Source: Galeruca laticollis (Eukaryota > Arthropoda > Insecta > Coleoptera > Chrysomelidae). From it: 64,000 bases of DNA. The translations under genes were made by a program, and so were the position numbers. Location: contig OY998181.1 in the NCBI GenBank assembly GCA_963921935.1, forward strand, positions 141,631,423 through 141,695,422, written 5' to 3'. Shown here one piece after another: positions 32,480-41,826 of the stretch; the first letter of the stretch is position 1, and each line of letters opens with the position of its first letter. The notes beneath the pieces were generated by a model. That model was not told where the DNA came from. It saw only the letters and a program-made list of their open reading frames with translations, and ran no database searches.

Positions 32480-34768
32480 TTATTGAATATTATAATATTG
32501 AAAAGTCGAGTTGAAAATCAATTCTCCTCTCCTTCCCAAAGCAGGTTCAACAAGTGTTTCTTCCACATCTTCATTCTCAATAAATGACACATCTTCCGGC
32601 TCCTTCCAACAAAAAACTGAGGTATCTTCATGTGTCTCTTTTATTCGTGTGAATTTCACTTTCGGTTCACCAGCTTCAATGTCAATAAGTTGACCAACGT
32701 AGTGCAACACTTTCTTCTTGGTTGCAAATTTAACTACAACCCAGTCATTGATTGTAGGTATAGTATGTTGGTAATGCACGTCACTATCATTGCAGTTTTC
32801 TAAAGTCTTCTCAAATTCCAAATCTGACTCTTCTTCTCTCTGCGTCATTTGTATAAAATCTTCTTTGTCGTAATCACTGCTATCGTTATCTGCAAAATCA
32901 ATTTCACTCGGGATATCTGAGTCGCTGTCTGATGAAACCGTTATTTTCTTACGCTTCTTTTGTTTTTTCTGTTTTTCCTGAATTATCTGATTCTCGTCCT
33001 TTCTTGTTATTTCGTCAGAACACAAGTTCACTTCTTTGTTAGCATTTTCAGTTGGTTGGGTTTCTGAGGTGCCTGAGGTGGTTGTTTTCTTATTTTTCTT
33101 TTTCACTCCTCCCCCTAGTTTTTTACGTTTTTTTCGGCTTTCTTTCTCTTCCATTTCTTGTTTCTTTTTTTGTTCAGCATCAATCCACTCTTCACTAGTA
33201 ACGATTGCTGCCGTAGAGGCTAGTTTTTTTCTAGTTTTTTGGGGAGCAACGGTTTTGTTAAGTCGTTGTAGAAGCAACATCTCAAACGAACGGGGGGTAC
33301 TTGGAGATGTTCGGATCATTGGAGTAGAGGAACCAGAGTTCCTGTCTGTACTTGGGCTGGCTGTGACTGATTGAGATAGAGCAACTGAACATTCTGCTGA
33401 AGTAGAAGGTACTGCCGATTCAGAATCATTAGACGGTGGTGGCTGTGACCGGTTGGAAGACGAAGGCTGATATACATCGCTTGGATTAGAAACTTCGACA
33501 GATGGAATAGCGTTCTCTGATTTGTCGGCTGCTTCGATTTTTTTTTTCAGTTCGGCATTGTATCTTGCTAGTTTTTCAGGATCCAAACGAGAAACTGGGT
33601 ATTTCTTTCTATCAACTGGGTAAATCCCAGCAGATGTGAATCCTGCTTTTACATTGTCAGAAGGTAATCCGTCATACCAAATACTGCAAAGAATGTTTAC
33701 AAATTCACTCTTTGTCATTTTCCGTTGATTACTTCTGTACCACTGAATGATGTTTAGATCCCACGTATACTTGAGTGTCTTGAAACATGTCTTGTCCAGA
33801 GGCTGCAAAACATCTGTTGTATGAGCAGGCAGTTTCACTATAATAACTTGCTGGTTTTTGGCATAGATAGCTGTCTCAATATCCAGGTGAGTAAGATGGC
33901 CGTCAAATATTAAGAGGAGTGGTCTCTCCTTTACTTCCTGGCAACATTTTTCAAAGTAGGCATGGAATATAACAGATGTCATCCACCCCTTGTCACTACA
34001 TGCATAGAACGTACAAGGCACATCTTTATCCCCTTTCCAACTGGACCACAAGTTAGCGCCTTGGAAGATTATTAATGGTGGCATTACTTTACCTGCAGCA
34101 TTACAGCATGCCAAAACTGTAGTGTTTTCTCTGCCACTTCCTTCTTGAGTTCGATGAGCTTTCTGCCCAACACCAGAAAGTAGTTTAACTCTAGAAGGAT
34201 CGGCACAAAAAGATGTCTCATCCAGGTTGTAGATATGGCTAGGTTTATCATCTAGCTTTAGTTCGTTTATCTGTTCCTCAAGCAAGTCATAAAAATGGTA
34301 TATAATGAATGGGTCACTGGTATTTAGACGCCGAGATTTTTCCAGGGGCTCCATTTTTTTTAGGCTCAATTTTTGTCTTTGACAAAAACCCTTATACCAA
34401 TCATGCCCCGGTCTATTATTTTTAAATGGAACCGTCAGCGCATTTTGCTCGACGTATTCTTTCACTACCTCCAAGACTTCTTCTTTGCTCAACGCAAACC
34501 CATTTTTTGCCATAGTCTTGAGATTTTCGGCTAACGGCGCCTCAGTTTCTTCTGGCAGAGCTTTCTTATGACCAACGCGGTTCGTAGTGTTGATCCCAGT
34601 ATGATTTTCGGTTTTTTTCATGTATCGGCATAGGAACATTTTCTCAATCTTAAGATCCTTAGCCACTTTACGCAGAGACTGGCCTTCATCTATCATTTTT
34701 TTAGCACGATCAAGTAATGTCTGTGGATAAACTGTTCTTGTCCCTTTACTGATGTAATGACGCACCAT
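32480..34768 (-). CDS. Intact pogo-type transposase (~762 aa)
   Basis: The open frame extends to 34855, but the Met at 34768 ('MVRHYISKGTRTVYPQTLLD') is the likelier start because it begins the DNA-binding part. Order: psq-type helix-turn-helix ('SLRKVAKDLKIEKMFLCRYM'), a CENP-B-like second HTH with 'NRPGHDWYKGFCQRQKLSLK', and a DDE_1 core. The core Asp residues are in 'IYNLDETSFCADPS', 'LLIFDGHLTHLD' and 'TTDVLQPLDKTCF', the last two 35 residues apart. A Ser/Pro-rich linker follows, then a Lys-rich part with nuclear-localisation character, an acidic stretch, and a C-terminal block beginning 'NDWVVVKFATKKKVLHYVGQ'. It is expected to bind the element's ends and move it in the nucleus. All three catalytic Asp are kept and no stop is present. 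Confidence 0.93.
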   Translation of the reverse strand: MVRHYISKGTRTVYPQTLLDRAKKMIDEGQSLRKVAKDLKIEKMFLCRYMKKTENHTGINTTNRVGHKKALPEETEAPLAENLKTMAKNGFALSKEEVLEVVKEYVEQNALTVPFKNNRPGHDWYKGFCQRQKLSLKKMEPLEKSRRLNTSDPFIIYHFYDLLEEQINELKLDDKPSHIYNLDETSFCADPSRVKLLSGVGQKAHRTQEGSGRENTTVLACCNAAGKVMPPLIIFQGANLWSSWKGDKDVPCTFYACSDKGWMTSVIFHAYFEKCCQEVKERPLLLIFDGHLTHLDIETAIYAKNQQVIIVKLPAHTTDVLQPLDKTCFKTLKYTWDLNIIQWYRSNQRKMTKSEFVNILCSIWYDGLPSDNVKAGFTSAGIYPVDRKKYPVSRLDPEKLARYNAELKKKIEAADKSENAIPSVEVSNPSDVYQPSSSNRSQPPPSNDSESAVPSTSAECSVALSQSVTASPSTDRNSGSSTPMIRTSPSTPRSFEMLLLQRLNKTVAPQKTRKKLASTAAIVTSEEWIDAEQKKKQEMEEKESRKKRKKLGGGVKKKNKKTTTSGTSETQPTENANKEVNLCSDEITRKDENQIIQEKQKKQKKRKKITVSSDSDSDIPSEIDFADNDSSDYDKEDFIQMTQREEESDLEFEKTLENCNDSDVHYQHTIPTINDWVVVKFATKKKVLHYVGQLIDIEAGEPKVKFTRIKETHEDTSVFCWKEPEDVSFIENEDVEETLVEPALGRRGELIFNSTFQYYNIQ

Positions 34769-34964
34769 TTTAACATGTCCTTCTGTATACGTCGAGGTTG
34801 AATAAGTTTTTTTAAGAATACAGTCACACACTGAAACCGTTGACACTATCCACACTTATGGTCTATAGCTGGCCCTGCAACAAAACAAAACAAGTAGTAA
34901 TTCAAGAAAGTTACAAAAACTAATAACAGGCACAATTTTCAAGAATTTGCAATATCAAGATAGC

Positions 34965-35414
34965 CCCTTCAGCTGTATCATAATAGCCCCGTTGGTTGTA
35001 TCACAATAGCCCCCTCGTTTGTATCAGATTAGCCCCCTATATGTGAAGTCATATATCTCGTGAACAGGTTGATTATTTTGAAGTTTTTAAATACAGAAAC
35101 ATAAAACTATCTTCCCCAAATACAGGTGGGACATTAAAACATTTCTACCTCAATAAACAGCGGAGTTAGAATAAAAGTTTACACTCAGTCACTGAAATTA
35201 TTTTTGCTAAAAAAATCACCGCTGATTATTTATTTTTTTATTGTCCACTTACCATGCAATAATGAGTAATTCCGTTATGCCCAACAATAATAGAATGTAT
35301 TACTTAGTCCGTAATTTTTTTTGGCTGTTTTTGGCTTAAAGCATGTACATAATTTTCTGGTGTATCATATTAGCCCCACTTTTCAAGGTGTATCACATTA
35401 GCCCCGATTGACCC
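34965..35414. repeat. Right subterminal repeats of the pogo element
   Basis: The inverse motif 'gtatcanattagcccc' and variants occurs at about 34963, 34990, 35007, 35025, 35363 and 35389. These face the left-hand set. Four are clustered within about 80 bases and two are near the tip. Together with the left set this gives about ten to eleven copies per element. Confidence 0.85.
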
Positions 35415-35416
35415 TA

Positions 35417-36696
35417 TCGAATATTTTTATCTTTACAGATATCATTCCTTTAGTTCTCTTTGCACCATTAATCGTTTCAAATTGTTTTCCATATGTTTAC
35501 TAATTTCTGATTTTTTATGTTCAAAAGTTTTGAATGTATCAATGATATATTGGAACCTGAATCATATAATCCAAAAATTTCAATAGTATCTTCAACTAAG
35601 ACTTTAATTTCGATTAATGGTGGAGTTACTAGTTTTTTGGAATATTTTCAAACAACTCAGCTTCTATCTCTACATTGTTAACGCATTTTATTTGATTCTT
35701 ATCTCTCGCGACTTTCTCATTTATTTTATACCAAGCTTCAGGATGAAAACGATTCAGCTTACCTTTCTTTTCACATATTTTGCACGGACGTTTTTGTTGT
35801 TCTTTTTCTGCATCATCTTTCACGTTTCTGCTTATTTTCTTTTTCTTCATTAGATGTTCTAAACTTCCCAATTCGGTAAATAAATCTCTGGGTTTTTTTA
35901 AGTTCTTTCTGTTGATTCTGTCTATTATAAATTCTGGTAAACCTACTGCAATAAGGTTGATCATAGTGCAGTCATCGATATTTTCGTTCATTCCCAATAA
36001 AATTCTTTCTTTTTTCAAAGCATAGTCTAATAGTGATCCATTCACATATTTAAAGAGAATAGCATATCTGATTGAAGACCAACCTTTATTCGCATATATT
36101 TCGATAAAATTTTCTTTCCAAATTTTCCATTCTGATGTTAATGTATTCCTAATAAGCATTGAATTGTACCAATCTAAAACTGAACCTTCTAGAAATAATC
36201 TTAACACTTCAATTATCTCTTCGTCTTTGTTAATTTGTAAACGAGTGCATTCTTTTTCAAAAGTATCTATCCATTGCAATGCATTACAGTTCTTACTTGA
36301 AAATTTTTCGATGACAAAATTATCCGTTATCTTCTTCAAATTTTTGTTTGTTTCTTCATTTCTAGATCTAATTGGTTGTTCTTCTATATTTTTGGTGATA
36401 ATTTCTTCTGGATAATAATCACCTATAACTACATTATCACTGTCATCCAGAAAGCATCGTAAATCTGCCGTTACATTAATCCATATTATCCTATATTGAT
36501 TTCTCAATTTCAAATTTTTGATCACATTTTTCACAATACTATTCTTCAATAATACTTTATGGTCTGCTAAAGGTTGATATTCCATTGGAACTTGATAAAT
36601 TCTTCCATCTGGTGTTCCGATTTCAGTTAAACATATAATATTCGTTTTTGGATCCGTCGATGCTTTCACTTCAATTTTAAATTGTAATTTTTCCAT
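35417..36696 (-). pseudogene. Gypsy-type gag and protease start, split by the pogo element
   Basis: An uninterrupted 355-codon frame from ATG 36696 to 35629 has gag texture: a central retrotransposon-gag-like helical part ('NALQWIDTFEKECTRLQINK', then 'LFLEGSVLDWYNSM') and a Cys cluster 'CKICEKKGKLNRFH' near the end. The last Cys expected of a zinc knuckle is Trp. After a frameshift, about 35600-35417 reads as a retroviral-type protease with the active-site triad in 'GLYDSGSNISLIHS'. The protease continues at 31988 on the far side of the pogo insertion. Reverse transcriptase and integrase of this copy are absent. Confidence 0.82.
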
Positions 36697-37087
36697 TTTT
36701 ATAACTAAAATGTTGTTTTATAATGTGTATCTTTGGAGGTATTACTGTATCAAATTACAAAATTGCGTTTCTCTGTAAACAAAGATTTTTATTAGTTATT
36801 TAATCAAATACAAATAATTTTAATATCTAACTTAATATTAATTATACAAATCTTACCTGTAAACAAAGAAACAACATTTACTGTTATTTGTCTACAGTAT
36901 ATTTTCTAACGTACAATAATTCTTTCTTATATGTCTTTCTCAATTGAATTCTGATTTTCAACTGACACCTCCTGTCGTTTGGAATTCAGTGACGTTTAGT
37001 CACTCGGTCAATGCCCGAGGTTGCGAGATGTAAAGTCAGCAAACTAAAGTAATGCATACGCTACAATACTGTATGTGTTACTTTACA
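36697..37087. other. Probable 5' leader of the Gypsy element and flank
   Basis: There is no coding sequence. The word 'ctgtaaacaaag' occurs twice (about 36774 and 36859). A GC-richer patch at 36965-37030 ('cactcggtcaatgcccgagg') is locally self-complementary. It could be the remains of an LTR, but no second LTR was found to define it. Confidence 0.35.
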
Positions 37088-37095
37088 TATATATG

Positions 37096-38195
37096 TAGAG
37101 AAGGCAACGATTAATTGAAATAGAAGAATAATCGATTATTTTATAACAATTCAACGATTAATCAAATGATATAAAGTAACTCGATTAATCGAAAATTAAT
37201 CAATTAATTCTTATATTTGTCTACTTGAAAGTGACATACATATGCAGTTTTCTAAAAATGGGCATTTTTATGGTTTCTTTGAGGTATTTTTTATAAGGCT
37301 CGTTCCATCCAACAATTCTGTTATCGTACGTAACCAGTAATTGAACTGTTTAATGCGCAAGCGTAAGAGAAATTAATAAAGTACCGGTAATCTTTTACCA
37401 AACGGTTGCTATAAACTAGCTTAGTAGATGCACGCGGTATACTTAATTCTGTGAATCATAACCTCAAAAAATAAACAAGTTCTGTGTTTTCTTGTACAAA
37501 TCGATTAATATTTTTCTATAATTTGCAGTCCAAAAAAGGAGAATTTTCACTATCACCATCGACTGCGGCACTGCTTGAACAAGAAATTTTTCCAGTTCTG
37601 CTTGTACAAAAAAAGAATATTCATTAAAATTAACAAGTGCAAAAAATATAGTTATTACCTTCTGGCATTTCGGTTCCATTCTTCCCTCTTCTTTTATTTA
37701 CATCAACAATCACAACTAAACCAAGAAACAGTCATAGGTAATAAAGAGTCCCCGGTGTAAACAGCTCAAAATCTAAAAACTCACTTCCATAACATATTTA
37801 CACTTTCCATAAAAAACAAATTTGATACTTTAAAACAAAAATGTTACTATTGCGCATGATTCCTGATTTCAAAACTTTTTTGGTACTCGCTATCCAGCAA
37901 GAATCGTATGAACGGTAATTTAATTGGTTTGCAAACGAGATGGAACAGTTAACTGATAGTAATCGAGAATTGTGAACCAGTAATTTCAGGTGGTTGGAAC
38001 GATTTATTATAACTGGGCATGTGTATTAGTAATATTACTGTAAATTACTGGTGGTTGGAACGAACCTATAATTTACACCAACTTTTTAAAAATATTAAAA
38101 TTATGTCACCGCCTAAAAGTAAAGTTTAGTTTCATTTTGGGAAAATTAATCGAACAATATATTAATCGATTATTTGAAAATAACTGCCGTCTCTA
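37096..38195. mobile_element. Non-autonomous hAT-like element (1.1 kb) with near-perfect 8-bp duplication
   Basis: The left end TAGAGAAGGCAACGATTAAT (37096) and the right end ...AATAACTGCCGTCTCTA (ending 38195) are imperfect inverted repeats. The flanks are TATATATG (37088-37095) and TATACATG (38196-38203), matching at seven of eight bases. Both ends are rich in 'attaatcgatta' words, reminiscent of the 'CATCGAT' words of the hAT at 10604. No transposase is present. A second foldback element sits inside it. Confidence 0.75.
37296..38067. mobile_element. Foldback element nested in the 1.1-kb hAT-like element
   Basis: AGGCTCGTTCCATCCAACA (37296) is opposed by ...GGTGGTTGGAACGAACCT (ending 38067). 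Both sides also have 'tactgg' or 'ccagtaattgaactg' words further in (37340 and 37975-38050), so the inverted repeats continue for tens of bases. The flanks are TTATA and ATAA, compatible with a TA or TTA duplication but not decisive. A 71-codon minus-strand frame inside (37679-37464) has no recognised product. Confidence 0.6.
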
Positions 38196-38203
38196 TATAC
38201 ATG

Positions 38204-38940
38204 CTTCTCCTTGCCTGCTGCTCTCGTCCACTATTAATAGTCTCACGCGTTCAGCTGTTTCTCGTGATGTTCAGCTTCGTTTCTAACATATTTCTTAGCG
38301 TTCTAATGCAAAACCAACATGAACGTTTTGAAGTATGAAAATTCTACTTTCGAAATCGTTTTTGTAAATTGAAATCGGACCATACCTGTTGCATTCAGAC
38401 ATGCTGGAAAAGAGCATAGTAAAAAATTCAAATGGCCACACAGATCAATAATTATGCATCGGACAGTGCCTGCTTTTGGCACATATAAAGCTTATGTTAA
38501 AAACGAATACTGGCCGGAGGATCTACGGCACAAGTCCAAAAATAACCGAGCTATGAATTTTTGAAAAAACTGCACATTGGCCTGTTTTTCCCGATTTTTT
38601 CCTAAACTAACGGTCCGGTTGTTCGACCCATTTTCTTCGTGTTTTCATTCTCTACAATTTCTATATTAACGACATTACTATTACCCTAGCAGTTTTAATT
38701 TTATAAGCATAAAACTAAGAAAGCAATTTTTTGCATAAAATTGTTAATAAAGTGATGAATAATGAAGTCGAGAGAAAAACATCTCACTATATGATATGAA
38801 ACGATTATCCATACAATGGCACAGCTGGTTTTTTTCCAACACTTTTTACACAAAATGATCACTCCAAACCTCTATAGCATGGCCTAGTGGGAGCATATAT
38901 CTCAATAATATTAAGTTAACAAGATACGATCTGACACTGG
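38204..38940. other. Unassigned spacer
   Basis: Around 38390-38530 the plus strand can be read as 'KFKWPHRSIIMHRTVPAFGT'-like text, but frames break and no family was recognised. The rest is AT-rich. Confidence 0.4.
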
Positions 38941-38944
38941 ACTG

Positions 38945-39620
38945 AAGTTAATGACAGATTGCACTATATAATAGATACGAAAACCGCAACACCGTTTTCG
39001 CGATTAATAACATCATTTCAGGAGATATATACCATACCGCTAGTCGTCGAAAAGTTGTCAGAATTTCGCCATCTTGCCTCGCTGATACCTAAAATATTGA
39101 TATCTAATCTTTGCATTTCTTGTATTACATTATGCGTTTTTCCTGGCTCATACATATTCGTAACATACCACGTACCAATTCTCAATACCTTCTCGGATGT
39201 TCTTCTATTTCTTTTGACTGTTATTTAGTACTTCACAGCGATTTTAGCAGTTGATGACCTGCGAGGCCCTGTGGTCTTTTAGATAATTTCCTCCCCTGCC
39301 GGATCTTGGTCTCTGATAACCATGATCAGTTATCGAGCTTGTTTTGCATTATACAGTCATGATGATCGTACTATCCGCGAGGGATCTTTAATGTAGTAGT
39401 TTCTCCTTGCCTTCTACATCTTTATGCCATTGACTAGTCAATAGTTCCTTCGCATTTCACTTGGCAACTTTTCCACCTGAAGCTGTGCGTGAGTAAGTGT
39501 GAATTGCTTATTCTGACAGTCGTTTGGTAGTCAGTTTCTAGCAGGGTGCACCGGATGACATAGGTCTTCACATGAGCAGATGAGCTTGACTTTTGGGCTG
39601 GTATTTACTACTCTACTTTC
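38945..39620 (-). pseudogene. LINE endonuclease N-terminus (craniofacial-development-protein-2-like clade) with 5' leader
   Basis: On minus, 39210-38960 reads 'RIGTWYVTNMYEPGKTHNVI', 'RLDINILGISEARWRNSDNF' and 'ENGVAVFVS', the first strand and the first catalytic region (G-I-S-E) of the apurinic-type endonuclease of this LINE clade. One in-frame stop lies near 39020. The GC-richer sequence upstream (39240-39620) has no stops pattern of a gene and is probably the element's 5' leader. It ends abruptly at the satellite block at 39640. Confidence 0.72.
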
Positions 39621-39639
39621 GCCCCTTACACCATCCGGA

Positions 39640-40120
39640 GTGCATACAAGCAATTTTATGATTTCGCAATGTTCAGGGCATCTCACAGATGAAATCTATT
39701 GATTTTCAGAGATAGTACAACGGGTCCTATAAATCCAAATATACTTCGTTTTTGGCTATTTTTGGAAAAATGTCGGTTTGTTAGCATGATACCGCCTCTG
39801 GATTGTATACAAGTGACCAATGTTATGATTGGATATTGTTCAGAGTGTCTCACAGATGAACCCTATTGATATTCAGCTCACCAGAGCCAGTACAATAGGT
39901 CCTATAAATCCAGATGTACCACATTCTTGGTCGTCGTTATAAATGAAACTAACTGTTTCTAAATAATTCAAAAATATAATGTAAAAATTATAGAAATTCT
40001 AAAAAATTGACAATTATTTCGATATTACGAAATATCATTGTCAGAATGACAGAAGTTACCTTTTATTTTTGGAGTAATTTCGGTTTGTTAGCACAATACA
40101 GTGGAGTGTATACGTGCGGA
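39640..40120. repeat. Inverted copies of the 174-bp satellite unit
   Basis: 'ctattgattttcag' (39698) and 'ctattgatattcagctcacc' (39865) are the reverse of the unit seen at 1-665. They come with 'tttataggacc' reversed (39724 and 39898), 'gtttgttagca' (39777 and 40083) and 'attggatattgttcagag' words. Spacing is about 167-170 bases. A part at 39955-40060 ('ttctaaaaaattgacaatta', 'tcagaatgacagaagttac') is not satellite; it recurs at 63845-63915. Confidence 0.8.
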
Positions 40121-40580
40121 AAAGTTAGTTTTAATCATTAAAACCCTTTATTGTTTTTCTTTACTATGATTGATATTAGCCATTGTTGTATTTTTAATAT
40201 GAATCTAGGATAACGAGTGAATTGTTTTTACTATTTCGTTGAGACGTCACTTATTTTGTATGTAGTATTGGATTCAACATGATACATTTTTTTTGTAATT
40301 AATTGTTACTTTTTTTTAGGTATATTTATCTTTATCCGGATATCCACAATGTGATGCAGAGAACTGAAGCATAAAAAATGTTATATTTTAGGAAAAAATT
40401 TTATTAGTATTTTTAATTGTTTTGTTACTCAGTATATTAAATAAAATTTTGACATTTTTATATAGTTGATTCAAAATACCAACTGTTTGTAGAACCTATT
40501 CAAGTATTTATTTATTTCAGCAGAATAAATGGAAGCTGTACATTTGGATAGAGGATACCTGAAATTAAAACTACTGTATA
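40121..40580. other. AT-rich spacer
   Basis: No open frame or element end was recognised. T-rich runs near 40290-40320. Confidence 0.4.
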
Positions 40581-40589
40581 ATAATTCAT

Positions 40590-41822
40590 AAGTTAATATA
40601 TGATTATCGCTCTTTTGACGTTGTCCTTTACATCATACCTTTCAATTTCTACTCTTCCACTGTTTCGCAGAAAATATTTAGATGGAATTTGGTGGGTAAC
40701 AATAATCATGCTCATAGCGTTAACTTAAAATTTGTAAGTTGATATATGATTATTGTTGTTTTGATACTGTGCTTTACATCATCTTGTCATTCAATTACTG
40801 CTCTTCCATTGTTTAGGGAAAATATTTAGATGGAATTTGGTGGGTAACAATAATCATTGCTCATAGCGTTAACTTAAAATTTGTAAGTTGATATATGATT
40901 ATTGTTGTTTTGATACTGTGCTTTACATCATATCGTCATTCAATTACTGCTCTTCCATTGTTCAGGGAAAATATTTAAATGGAATTTGGTGGGTAACGAT
41001 AATCATTGCTCATAGCCTTAACTTAGAATTTGTAAGTTGATATATGATTATTGTTGTTTTGACACTGTGCTTTACATCATCTTGTCATTCAATTTCTACT
41101 CTTCCACTGTTTAGTAGAAAATATTTAGATGGAATTTGGTGGGTAACAATAATCAGTGCTCACAGCGTTAACTTGATATTTATAAGTTTATATATGATTA
41201 TTGTTGTTTTGATACTGTGCTTTACATCATCTTGTCATTCAATTACTGCTCTTCCATTGTTTAGGGAAAATATTTAGATGGAATTTGGTGAGTAACAATA
41301 ATCATTGCGCATAGCGTTAACTTAAAATTTGTAAGTTGATATATGATTATTGTTGTTTTGATACCGTGTTTTACATCATCTTGTCATTCAATTACTACTG
41401 GTCTATTGTTTAGGGAAAATATTGAGATGGAATTTAGTTGGCTACAATGATCATAGCTCATAGCATTAACTTAGAATGTATAAGTTGATATATGATTGTT
41501 GTTGTTTTGATACTGTGATTTACATCATCTTGTTGTTCAGAGATACAATTCAGTGGGTTACAATAATTATTCTACTAAGAGTTACCTAGTATTGGAATGT
41601 TTTCATACCATGTATTACGTAATCTTGTTCATTCTTCCAGTGTTCAGAAAAAAATATTTCAATCAAATTAGTGGCTTACAATAATCATTCCACTTAGCGT
41701 TACCTTAGAATTGGAAATTTTTGTTACCATGTGTTACATAATCTTGTTCAGGAACAAATATGTCTATCAATTTAGTGGGTTACAATGGTCATTGCTCATA
41801 ACGTTAACATAAAAATTTTAAG
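40590..41822. repeat. Tandem repeat array, ~145-bp unit, left part
   Basis: 'gttgatatatgattattgtt' or a close form recurs at about 40593, 40738, 40889, 41036, 41187, 41334 and 41481, a spacing of 145-151 bases. Each unit carries 'ctttacatcatcttgtcatt', 'ggaatttggtgggtaacaat' and 'catagcgttaac'. Units degrade after 41520, with internal deletions. A plus-strand frame at 41044-41277 is just a reading of two units, not a gene. The array resumes at 44188 on the far side of a piggyBac insertion. Confidence 0.9.
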
Positions 41823-41826
41823 TTAA

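Larger units (their letters stand above)
31991..35414 (-). mobile_element. Complete pogo-type transposon with intact transposase, TA duplication
   Basis: The left end GGGTCAATCGGGGCTAATGT (31991) is the exact inverse of the right end ...ACATTAGCCCCGATTGACCC (ending 35414), at least 26 bases of matching inverted repeat. TA flanks both (31989-31990 and 35415-35416). Length is 3424 bases. A single open transposase gene lies inside. It interrupts a Gypsy polyprotein in its protease region. Intact gene, perfect ends and clean duplication make it the most complete DNA transposon in the window. Confidence 0.95.

Noticed and set aside
33036..33374. 112-codon plus-strand frame
   Set aside because: It is antisense to the Ser/Lys-rich linker of the intact pogo transposase.
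38959..39228. 89-codon plus-strand frame
   Set aside because: The minus strand carries recognisable LINE endonuclease blocks; the plus frame is its shadow.
41044..41277. 77-codon frame with an internal repeat
   Set aside because: It is simply two units of the 145-bp tandem array read through.
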